From positions 14,007,401-14,071,400 of the forward strand of contig JABAKD010000010.1 of the NCBI GenBank assembly GCA_012845835.1: a stretch of 64,000 nucleotides of DNA, in the 5' to 3' direction. This stretch comes from Undaria pinnatifida (taxonomy: Eukaryota; Sar; Phaeophyceae; Laminariales; Alariaceae). Below are positions 1 through 12,100 of this stretch, piece after piece. Both the position numbers and the translations under genes were made by a program. Positions within the stretch are counted from its first letter, which is position 1. Each line of letters starts with the position of its first letter. Under the pieces are notes generated by a model. The model was not told the DNA's origin. It saw only the letters and a list, made by a program, of their open reading frames with translations, and did no database searches.

Positions 1-52
1 CACTTTTGCCTCTCCCGGAACGGCGTGACGTTTTGTTTTTTCTCTTGAGCAG

Positions 53-184
53 GTGGAGCTGAAGAACAAAGACGACTGGATCAAGATCAACGCCGGGCAG
101 CACACGCTCATGAGAGTGCTATACACGCCCGAGATGATGAAGCGCCTCGAGGCCGGCGTGCGCGACAGGACGCTAGCCCCCGAG
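53..184 (+). CDS. NPEPPS: M1 aminopeptidase exon A (first in window)
   Basis: This 132-bp exon follows a T-rich tract and CAG acceptor and ends at GAG|GTGTGT. It keeps phase 0 at both ends. It encodes 44 residues starting VELKNKDDW, the beta-rich segment just after the catalytic domain in M1 enzymes, and ends RDRTLAPE before the helical domain. Confidence 0.85.
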
Positions 185-3100
185 GTGTGTGGTGGTATGT
201 CCAGTGCAGGACACCAAAGAAACATGCAGTAGTTGCTGCCTGGCTGAGGCTGGCCTTGTTACGCGGGAGGCACCAGGCGTTTAATTGCACGTATGTGCAA
301 GGTTTTTAGATTTGCACGTACACTCAATACTGCCCCTGCCGACCTCGAGAGCAGGCCTCGAGCCCCCCAAAGGGGTGGGGTTGGGGTTAGGGTTGGGGTT
401 AGGGTTGGGGTTAGGGTTAGGGTTAGGGTTAGGTCTGGGGTCGGGTTGGTCTGGGCACCGCAACCGTCGTTTTGTGCGGACCTGCACATAGGAAGCCAAT
501 ACTGCCCCTGCCGACCGCGAGAGCAGACCTCGAGCCCCCAAAGGGTTAGGCTAGGGTTAGGGTCAGGTCTAGGGTCGGGTTGGTCTAGGCGGCGCAACCG
601 TCGTTTTGTGCGGACCTGCAAATAGGAACCCGCCATACATAAATCGCTTTTGAATTTACGTGCATATCTGGGAGGGGGGACACTTACTCCAGTAATACGG
701 CTTTCTGATTTTCTTATTCTCCTGCAATTACCGGCCTGCCTTCCTTTGTCTTATTTAGATATTAGGTGCTGCGTGTACTGCAGGGTGGCAGTGTGAGGAT
801 GGCGGTGTGTAAGCGACGGCATGAAAGTTGCGGCGTGTTGCGGTGTGCGGCGGTATATACCACATGGCGCGATCGGAAATCCAGAGCCGTGTATATCAGA
901 GAGTGACGCCCCCGCGTCTGCTGGGGTTGTCACCTGTGCTCCTGTAGAAGGGGACCCACCTTTTGGAGACTCACTTGTTGTGGTTGATGTGGGGTAAATT
1001 TTGCGGTTCTAGAAGGGTTATCCCAACCCGGATTTTTTGCGTCCAAAAACGAATGTGCCGGATAATCGTTTCTCGATCTACCCTTCCCTCCCCTCCCATC
1101 CCCTCCCCTTCCCCTCCCCCTCCCCTTCCCCTTCCCCTTCCCCTTCCCCTTCCCCTTCTCCTTCCCCTCCCCTCCCCTCCCCTCCTCTCCCCTCCCCTCC
1201 CCTCCCCTCCCCTCCCCTCCCCTCCCCTCCCCTCCCCTCCCCTCCCCTCCCCTCCCCTCCCCTCCCCTCCCCTCCCCTCCCCTCCCCTCCCCTCCCCTCC
1301 CCTCCCCTCCCCTCCCCTTCCCCTCCCCTCCCCTCCCCTCCCCTCCCCTCCCCTCCCCTCCCCTCCCCTCCCCTTCCCCTCCCCTCCCCTCCCCTCCCCT
1401 CTCCTCCCCTCCCCTCCCCTCTCCTCCCCTTCCATCCCTTCCCCTCCCCTTCCCCTCCCCTTCCCTTCCCCCTCCCCTTCCCCTCTCCTCCCCTTCCCCT
1501 CCCTTCCGTGCCGCACCGTACGGCGCCCCGGCCGCGAACGATTGTGTGTGTGTGTTTTTTTTTCAAGGACCGCGCTAGCATCGTGTCGGATGCGTACGCC
1601 TTGGTGAAGGCAGGCCGAATGGGTGCCGAGCAGCTGATCCGACTCCTACCCGCCTACAAGGAGGAGGACAACAGCACCGTGTGGAAGGCGATCGACTCTG
1701 TTCTCCTTGCGCTGGATAAGGTACTCTTATTCGGGTCGACTCTGTTTTGCTTGCACTTGATAAGCCACTGAAGAAGCAGGACACGATGTGGGTATGAGGT
1801 GCTGCTATGTGTGGTAGTAGAGTACTAGACTCGAGAAGGTACGGAAGCAGGATCCGATGTGGATGTAAGGTACTAGTAATATTATGAAGGTCGAGTCGGT
1901 TCTCCTTGCGCTCGATAAGGTACTGTTATACTTTGTATGGATACGGTACTTCTATTTGGTTCGACTTTAATTTTGCTTGCGCTTGATAAGGTACGGAAGG
2001 AGGACTCGATGTGGGTGTAAGGTAGTATTCTGTATGATATTCTAGACTCGATGAGGTACGTAAGGAGGACACGATATAGGTAAGGTACTAATACGTTGGT
2101 CGATTCGGCTCTCCTTGCGCCCGATACGGTACTATTACCCTTTGTATTGGATATGGAACTAGTAGTTGGGTCGACTTTTCTTTGCTTGCGCTTGATGAAC
2201 GACGGAAGAAGCAGGACACGATGTGGATATAAGGTACTATTACGTGTGATAGTAAAGTACTAGACTCGAGAAGGTACGGAAGCAGGATACGACATAGAAA
2301 AGGTACTAATAATATTATATAGGTCGACTCGGTCCTCTTTGCGCTCGATAAGGCACGGCGGCAAGACACTCAAAAGTGGAACACTCGATAGGAGACATCA
2401 GGATACTCTCGTACAAGGTACATAGAGTGAGACTCGAAAGGGTAAAACTCTCTCCGTGCCCGTTAACATTTTGTTGTTTGTTTTGCGTTTTGTTTACTGG
2501 TGCTGTCCTGCCAGATCCTGAAGGCAGACGAGAAGATGCACGGGCACTTCTCCAAGCTGGCCGCCGGTCTGCTGGCGCCAATCGCGAGCAAGGTGGGCTG
2601 GGAGCCTAAGGACGAAGACGGGCACTCCGGCAAGCTATTGAGGGCGACCGTCATCGAACTGCTCGCCACGTGAGTCGACGAGGATGGTGTGCCTCAATAG
2701 GGGTACTAACTGTACCTTTTTTTGGCCGGAAGACATGTGTGGGGTATATAGCTCCTTAAGTAATGAAAAAAAACAAAGAGTTTTGGGTGAGATATAGAAC
2801 CCCTTTAGAGCCCCAAAAAACCCTCCCGATACTAACTTCAAGTAATTGAAAAAAAAAGTGTCCAGTTGCAAAGGCGTTAAGTTAGGAGCTCCGGAAAAAA
2901 AAAAGTTGCGCCTCTGCCGTAGTATGTGTCTCAGCTAAGGAGACTCAAAACAAAAAGGTACACCCTAATCGTATTTTGCGTCCTTTTTTTTTCCCCGGCT
3001 TTCAATGTGTTTTTCGTCGATCATCGTCGCTTTTGTTATTCGTTCTTTTCCTCGTTGATTGTTTTTCTTCGATCATGGTCGCTTGTTTCATTCGTTGTTT

Positions 3101-6100
3101 TCCTCGTTGATCAATGTCGACTCGTTGCGCGTTCAGGTTCTCCGCGAACTCGCCGGAGGTGCAGGAGCAGGCGCAGAGCCGGTTCTTAGCGCACATCAGC
3201 AACCCGAAGGAGGGCAAGGCTCTCCCCAGCGAGTACGCAGTCCCCGTGTACAAGATCGTTCTGAAGACCGGCGGGCAGCTCCAATTCGACCAGGTACTGC
3301 CGAGAAGTCTTTACTTTCCTCTGCGCGCGGTTTGCTCGAGTTCCTGTGTCAAGTAGTTATGCCTACCAAGAATAGGAATATCCCTGTTCAGTTAGCAAGT
3401 CGGCTGGCGGGCAGCTCCAACAATTCGACCGGGTACTGCCGAAAACTCTTACTTTTCACTTTTTTTTAGGCGAAGTTTGTTCGAGTTCCTGTGTCGAGTA
3501 TGTATGCCCACCAGGTAGGAATTCCTTTGTTCGGGTAGCGAGTCGGCTGGCGAGCGAAGTGAGCCTAAACATTAAACGTAACGCACTAACAGTACTATGA
3601 TACGAGTATTGTGTGTACAATGCCAATATTAACACCAACAACCATCACGGTGCGACAAGAATTGCACCGGTATCGTTGCACGAAGTCGTTGATTTCCCTC
3701 CTCCCACTCCCAGCACTCGCACTCCCAGCACTCGCACTCCCAGCAGAGTCCGATTAACCCCAGACACCGTAGAATACTAATGATGTACCCGCACGGGTGT
3801 TTGTAGAGACCTGTGGTATGCATGGACGAAAATCGTTCGAGCGAAAGCGGTGCTGACGGCGGTGTGTTATTTCCGGGATACGTTTTTTTCTGCTGAGCCT
3901 GCAAGGCTGTGTGTTGTCTTGCTTGTTGTGGCGAGGTTATGTTCGATTTTTTGTTTCAAGTGTTTACTTCTACATATTTCTCTGGGTTTTCGGTGAGTGT
4001 TACACTTTATTCCAGCTAAGTCTATACCTGGTATGAGACAATAGCACATTTAGTGAAGCGTCTTAGGACTGTCGTTAGCTTTCTGTATAGTTCTCCAACG
4101 GTTGCCAACCGTAAAAAAAAAAAATCGAAGAAACCCCTTTTGTGTTGTTTGCCACTACGCATGTGGCCTCGGGTGTTTGTTTTTTCGTTAAAGTCGTTGC
4201 GTCATAGCGCGGAATGGCCTGGTTGGCTGAAATAGTGTTTGGAGTTTTCACGGGCGTTCTTATCCAATGATAGGCGTGAACTTCGTATAGGTGGAGAGTC
4301 TTGCCCCCGCGCCCGGCACGCAGAAAACAGTTGACTCCTTCTCCGTTTTTGGTATCAAGTATAGTCTCCATACCGTCGTCACCCTTCGTTTGCCTCTGCG
4401 GTTGCCTTCGCTTGTCTTCGCCGCCGCTCTCCCTCGGTGATCTTTCCTTTTGTTGTCCCTCGGTGTTAGTTGTCGTTTGTTGTCCCTCGATGTACTTTTA
4501 TTATTCTGTTCCCTATAGTCTAACTTTATTTTTGTTGTCTCTCGATATCCTGTGTTATTTATGTGGTCCCCTTTGGTGTTACTTTCGGTTTGTTGTTATT
4601 TTCTTGTGTTTGTCCGTCGATCTTCGTTTCTTTTCTTGACCCTTGTAATTATTTTCTGTTTTGTTATCCCTCCCTCTCTCCCTCTCTCCCTCTCTCCCTC
4701 CCTCCTCCCTCCCTCCCTCCCTCCCTCCCTCCCTCCTCCCTCCCTCCCTCCCTCCCTCCCTCCCTCCCTCCCTCCCTCCCTCCCTCCCTCCCTCCCTCCC
4801 TCCCTCCCTCCTCCCTCCCTCCCTCCCTCCCTCCCTCCCTCCCTCCCTCCCTCCCTCCCTCCCCTCCCTCCCTCCCTCCCTCCTCCCTCCCTCCCTCCCT
4901 CCCTCCCTCCCTCCCTCCCTCCCTCCCTCCCTCCCTCCCTCCCTCCCTCCCTCCCTCCCTCCCTCCCTCCCTCCCTCCCTCCCTCCCTCCCTCCCTCCCT
5001 CCCTCCCTCCCTCCCTCCCTCCCTCCCTCCCTCCCTCCCTCCCTCCCTCCTCCCTCCCTCCCTCCTCCCTCCCTCCCTCCCTCCTCCCTCCCTCCCTCCC
5101 CTCCCTCCCTCCCTCCCTCCCTCCCTCCCTCCCTCCTCCCTCCCCTCCCTCCCTCCCTCCCTCCCCTCCTCCCTCCCTCCCTCCCTCCCTCCCTCCCTCC
5201 CTCCCTCCCTCCCTCCCTCCCTCCCTCCCTCCTCCCTCCCTCCCTCCCTCCCTCCCTCCCTCCCTCCCTCCCTCCGGGTGTCCTACATTATTGTGGTTTT
5301 CACCATGGATGGAACTAAATAATGTGTGTGTGTCTCTGCTCCCTCCTCCCTTCCTCGGTCTTATTTACCTGGTATGTTCTTTTTGTGCAGCTTATGGGGC
5401 TCCTGGAGCAGTGCGAGACTCAGGCGGAACGCAAGATGATCTACACGTCGATTGGATCCTGCCCCACCGCGGCGATGAAGAGCCAGGTCCTCGAGTGGAC
5501 CGTCTCTTCGGTGAAACTGCAAGACTTCTTCTACCCGCTCAACAGGCAAGACCTGGAGGAGGCTGGGAGAGGGGAACGGGGGGTTGGGGGGTTGGGACGG
5601 ATTTACAATATCTTTGATTCCTCGTTGTTTTTTTGCAGGGCTATTAGCGGGTGAGATCACTTCTCGGGGGTCGGATCTCTACTCGAGGGTCGAATCACTA
5701 CTCAAGGGTCGGATCACTACTCGAGGGTCGGATCGAGTAAGGGTGACCCGGGCCGACCCGTACTGTTTGAAAACCTCCTGGCCCGACCCGACCCGACCCG
5801 ACCCGACCCGACCCGACCCGACCCGACCCGACCCGCGAGTTTATGAAACAAAGTCCGGACCCGACCCACGGGGCGGGTCATGTCATGACCCGTGAAAAGC
5901 GCTGTTTTTTTTTGCTAGGCAAAGCTTGGTTTACGACGCTGTCGTTCTGTTCGGACGCCCATTTTTATTTTCAAGACACAACTTTCAAAGCCGAGACCAG
6001 GGCCAGTACTTATTTTTTTAGATCGTCAACATTGTAAATCGTGGAAATTGCATTCCCCACCCTCTGCTGTCCCGTTCCTTTGCGAAGCCTTGTGATGAGA

Positions 6101-9100
6101 TGGGCGTTTTTCGCTGGGGGCATTGATATCGCACCTCAGTTATGAACCGGTCCCACACATCACATTATCTCTTTCTTCCATCCTCCCCTCCCCTCCCTCT
6201 ACCTATCTGATAGCGCACCTCAGTTGTGAACGTGTCCTCCTCTCCCCTCTTCCGTCCCCGCTCCCCGCTACTCTTCCCTTTCACCTCGCCGTTTGGAAAC
6301 CTTTCGTCTATATCTATCGTCTCCCCGAATCCCGAAACATTTTTAGTATACAAACTCCCAGTGAACGGTTCAGCTAATTCAGGGCGTTACCCGAAAAACG
6401 GTATATCGGGGTTGTTTTGTGCCATTTTCCGGTACAGAGGAAGTCTGTCACAAATACCACCCTGCAGGGGCTGCGTTCATTGGTCAAAGCACCGCTATGC
6501 CGGGATATGGCCCAAAAGGCCGGGTTACATCGGCTTATAGTCAATCACTTGCTCGGGTATCTTTTTTTTTTTCTGGCGATGAAGCGTTCATTTTCTGGAG
6601 TGCAGAGCACCGCTCGATACGGCTACCAGGCCGGGCAAAGTCCCGTGTCCCGAAAATGCTTAACTGCACGACAGATCAAATCCAGGCAACCGTTGAAACC
6701 GACGAGTCTACCGGAAATTCACGCCTGTGAAACCTCTCCCGCGGGTCTAGCTGTCTTGAGTGTAGCTAATAACGTGCCGAGATTTGAAGTGTTGCCTTTA
6801 TTCCTTGTTTATCCTTACGTATTTTGTTGAATGATTACCCTCTTTTTATCTCGTGCGGCTCTGCTCCTGCAGCGTTTCCTCCTCGGGCAAGCTGGGGCAG
6901 GACCTGACTTGGACGTTCTTCCAGGACAACTTTGAGAGGATCAAGACCATGCTCGCGAAGGCTTCCCCTTCCCTCATGGACGCGGTGATCTTGTTCTGCT
7001 GCGGCGGGTTCACCGAGGAGGGCAAGATGGAGGAGGTAAGCACTCTCTCACAGTAGTTGGGGCACGTTTTTTTTTTTGGCTTGCTTTTTTTTTTAGTCGC
7101 CGTGGTGCCGTGCGCGGCGTTCTTACTACTCATTATTTTCTTCCGCGAGTCGGACAGGTCAGATCCCTATTAAATGATCTATATGATCTATAGGATCTGT
7201 CTGGTCTATATGATCTGTATTATATGTATCATCTGTATTGTATGTATCATCTGTATGATCTATGTATTTCAGGGAAAACAGATCCCTGACGGATGCTACG
7301 ATAGAGGTATTTAGGTATACCTTTTTTTGGCTATTTTTTTTTTGTGAATGACGGGGCTCCTTAACCCAAAATCGTCGAAAAATCGGCCAAAAAAAAGAAC
7401 ATGATTCTCGTTGTGTAGCTAGGCCATGGGTATTTTTCATCCGGTGTACGAGTACAGTAGCGGTTTTGTTTTTCTCGAAGTCAGATTTTTTGGGAAAGGA
7501 CATGAAGGCTCCCAACTTGAGAAACCTCTATCGTAGCCCGAATTTCATTCCTTTTTTTTGCCGCTTTGATTTTGTTAACCTAGGCCATGGGACAGTTTCG
7601 TAGTGATACCAGGTACGCATGATTGGGTTTTTTCAACCGTTTCACCCCGGTGACGTCATTGTGACGTCATTGCGACGTCATTGTGACGTCGTTACGGGGC
7701 GCACTTCGACCGGTATGGTATTTCGTGTGGGTTAGGGTTAGGGTTAGGGAAAGTTCCATGATTTCAAAAATCCCAGTATGATGTCAGTCACCCCCGTGGG
7801 ATTGATGCTGATTGTTCATCGGGTTTCACCGTTGATTTTTATCAAAAATCAGATTTATGTGGGACTGTGATCCCTTTGTTCGTCGGTTTTCACGTTGATT
7901 TTTCTCAAAATCAGATTATGTGGAACTGTGATCCCTTTCGTAGCAGGTTTCTCTTCCTTAGTAAGATGTATGTTGTGGAGACTCGCCGAGGTGGGTTGTG
8001 TAGCCGCACTCTCGAAGGTCAACGGTGAGGAAACACCGCAGAGTTCCCCTCGAGGAGCCAGGATGGTCTTGAAAGATTATAGTGATAAGGAGGCGGTACG
8101 ATCTAGGGAACAGGGCCAGGTATCCACACTTATTAATAGAAAAAGAAAAAATAGTTCCCAAGTGGTTAGGAGCCTCAGAACGAAAAATCGTGCAAGTCTA
8201 CCGTAGCATGTATGTGTTCCATGGTCAAAATGATCTGCATGGTCTACAGATCTGCATGGTCTACAGATCTGCATGGTCTACAGATCTGCTTGGCCCATAG
8301 ATCTGCATGACCGATAGATCTTCATGTCCTATATATCTGCATGGCCTATATATAGATCTGCATGGCCTATATATATCTGCATGGCCTATAGATCTGCGTG
8401 GCCTATAGATCTGCATGGCCTATAGATCTGCATGGCCTATAGATCTGCATGGCCCATAGATCTGCATGGCCCATAGATCTGCATGGCCTATAGATCTGTA
8501 TGACCTATAGATATGCATGGCGCACAGATTTGCATGGCCTATAGATCTGCATGGCCTATAGATCTGCATGGCCAACCAATCTGCATGGCCAACCAATCTG
8601 CATGGCCAACCAATCTGCATGCCCTATAGATCTGCATCTCCTAAAGATCCGCATGGCCTATAGATCTTCATGGCCTATAGATCTGTATGGCCTATAGATC
8701 TTCATGGCCTATAGATCTGCATGCCCTATAGATCTGCATGGCCTATGGATTATGTTGCCGGGTGCCAACCGGACGGTCTAAATAGTCTAAACACCTGTTC
8801 CTGGGTTGGATGTGTACTACGCAGATCCAGCACACCATATCAATGCGATAGGTATAAAACCAGTGAATAGATTATCTAGATCGGGATCCATTCATAATTT
8901 ATTTAAATATAGATCGTGATCTGTGCTGTAGATGATCTAGATCGTGATCTATTAATAGACTATCTAGATCGCGATCCATTCGTAGATTATCTAGATCGTG
9001 ATCTATTTATAGATTATCTAGATCGTGATCCTTTCGTAGATTATCTAGATCGTGATCTATTAATAAATTATCTAGATCGTGATCCTTTCGTAGATTATCT

Positions 9101-12100
9101 AGATCGCGATCTGTTTGAGGTGTGTATTATTTCGAGTGAACGTAATTTTATCGCGTTGACGGCGCCAAAACAGCAACACCCCTTTGCGAGTGGCCTGAAC
9201 CGTTCGCCGACCACCAACACCCGTACCAAAGTTGACGGTGGTTATGACCTTGTTCTTCTGCTGCGGCGGCTTCACTGAAGAGGACAAGATGGAGGGCGTT
9301 AATCTGGCTACGCCATCGGGGTTGGAGTTTTTTTGGAGACTGGGGTATCGTTGGGGTACTCGGTTTAAGAGCTTCCACAATAAGAGAACCCGGTTCAAAA
9401 GCGTCCACAATCAGGGGAAAAAGTTTACTCAAAGTTTTTACCCCTTTCGGGTCCTATTGTATCACCAATAACACGACAAGTGCGATTTTTTCAGCCGTCT
9501 AAGCAGAGCGTGAGACACTAAACGGGTGCCACGATGGTGCGAACGCGTGTCGTGCAGCTCGGCGTATTTCAGTTCGGACACGTTCCGTACCCCAGCCAGC
9601 AGCCCGGGCTTCTTTTCGGGCGGCTCGAGACTGTAATCCTCATTTTTTGGTTGGACATGTTTTCCCCTTGACGCCCCAAACGGGTTAGATCAGAGCGGTC
9701 AAAAATTGGCTTGTCACGTCGTGTGACGCCTAAACCAAAACTTGTGTGATACCACCCAATCTGAGACTAGAGCGGTAAGCCTTGTCTGCTCCGAGGGTCC
9801 TGGCTCTCTATTAATCTTGTTGATACCCCCCATGTATGTTTGGGACCCTCCATGCATAGCGACTGAAATAAAAATAAGACGAGTATGGTCTTGTCAACCT
9901 GCTAGGAAACAGCGTGCAGCAGGTTGAGTCGAGTATCACCACGCGGCGCTCGTGATGTACAGGTACAGGTCCTGCGGTGCGTACACCCCCTCCTGCGTGA
10001 ATTGTCCCGGCTGCTTCGTACTGGCAGACGCTGCAATCGTCATGTCGTAGAAGTTATTTTTACATACGCCAGCTCTTTTTTTTGTGAGTTCGATCATCAT
10101 AATGGTCGATGCTCATCTTCGTATCGTGTGGGCAGGCGCTGCCATCGTCATTTTATAGAAATGATTTCAGATACATCATATTTTGTGAGTTCGATCAACG
10201 TAACGGTCGATAAGACTCATCTTTGCAGGCTGAGTGGTGATACCTCGGCCACGCGTTTTTACAGATGTGTTTTCCTCTCTGAAGATATAGGTCAATGACT
10301 CGTGATTCGTTTTCGACATGATTTACCTCTAGCACCCCAAATGGTTTGCGAAGTAAACAAGATATAGAGTCGTTTGAGCTGGTTGCTTGTGTGGTGGCTC
10401 TCATCACTCTTTCGTCAGTTTTTTTCAAGTTTTTTTTTGTTCTTTTTTTTATCCTCCGGCGGACTCGCAAGGGTTTTTTTGTTGTTTTACCTGGTGGAAG
10501 TATATGCTTGCAGGAACGCCTGTGCTGCCCCCTTTACACTAGCGACACTCCTCCGGATTCCAAGCCAACCATATCCCAAAGAGGAAGCTTGCAGGGTTTA
10601 GTAGATTTTACCTGGGGGGCTTCGCCGCGGCGGGCTGACGCCTGCCTGCGGCTCCGCGCATGCCCGTAAGACGGGTATAGTAAACGAAACGGAGAGGGAC
10701 CGTAGAACCGACAAGTTGGCGCCAAGGGGTACGGTGTGGTATTAAATCAGTTCATAGCACTGCAAGAATGAGGGGGAGCGAGTGTGGAGGGGTTTTGTAT
10801 ATATTGAATGGAGAAAGCAAAGGAACGGTCGGGAGGACGAGACATCCTTGATAATCGTATCATGTGCCAGACACGTACGAATACCGGCGGGTAGTATAGC
10901 AGGACTACTACAACATCAGCAGCAGTAGTCGCCATCCCCACTTCGTACTTCGAACGTACTGCTGCTGTATCATCGTTTCTAACAGTACAACCATATGTAC
11001 TTGGACCTCTGTACTCTCTTCTCCCCTGTATGCGAGTACTCCTGTGTATGTATTGGCCACGAGACTCATGAATCACGCAGCTTGCAACGTTGAATCTAGA
11101 CCGCTCAACTGTTGGAACTCAGTATCGACCGCTCAACTGGTCGAACTCACAGATGACGTGTTGGAAACAATTTTGCAAAAAACGAGTACAGCACACCCTG
11201 CCGGCCGGCAGCCCGGGCACGGTGCAAGCACGCCCGAGGCCTCCTCCGACACAGTCGGGGTCGCAGAGCAAGATGAGGGAGTTTCGGGCCTGGGAGTGAT
11301 CCTCATCGCAAGCTAGCACGGCAAAAGCTCAAAAATACGTCTATGAAAAGCTGTGGAGCCTTCTCCGAGCAGCAGCTGCAATTTTGTACTTGTTTCTACT
11401 AGACCCGGCGATATCTGCAAGTCTTTGTGAGTCATGGAACTCTGACAGAGTGGGCTGATGCTATCTTGCATCGAGGAATATGCGCAGCGTCCCCGGTGGT
11501 CTAGTGGTAGAGCTCGTTACTACGAAGGCCGATTTCGCGAGCTTAGCCCCTGTCCCCGAGATATTTTTTATCTTATGGAATAAATGTCATGGAGTAATCG
11601 TGTAACACGCCCACCACCTAGCACCCGAATCGCGAGATTTGAAGAACGGGCAGAATCGGGTGAGCAGCAGGGTCGGTGGAGGAGTGAACCTCTCGTTGTT
11701 TACCGATACGACAAGCCTTCGCTTGGGTGGTGTTCGGCATCGTGTATATCATGTTTGTCGGGTACCTCGCTTACTGAAAATATATATTTATAGACATCAG
11801 CTATATATGAGATCGAAGAGTTCGTTCTCATCTGTGCAAGGTTTCTATCGCGCGTGTGATGGGCGTAGTCTGTCTTCATGAAGGATAGTAGATCGGTGAA
11901 GTCCTCTTAGTGCTAGCTAATACCAGGGTTACAGGGTGGCTTTACAAAGACTTACCGGTGTAGTCAGGTATCGGTTCGATGGATGGGCGCTGGGGGGGGG
12001 GGGGGGGGGGGCAGGCGCAATGTCGTCTGGCGTACCGTTTATTTCTGTCTTCGGTGCCGCCCTCGCCGACACGACTCGTGGATAATAAGTCTCTTCATTC

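Noticed and set aside
963-1607. Pro/Ser-rich and Gly/Glu/Arg-rich frames on both strands
   Set aside because: They arise from the CCCCT tract in the first intron.
4552-5322. Long Leu/Pro/Ser-rich open frames in three frames
   Set aside because: They are direct translations of the CCCT microsatellite; all three frames are open by composition.
5630-5650. TTTTTTTGCAG as acceptor of a small exon after exon E
   Set aside because: Using it breaks the conserved protein; joining to 6873 keeps the family sequence.
8218-9113. Possible CRISPR array
   Set aside because: Units are adjacent minisatellite repeats without unique spacers, in a eukaryotic intron.
8916-9278. Protein with DYLDRDP repeats
   Set aside because: It is the translation of the 27-bp minisatellite, running into an unrelated frame.
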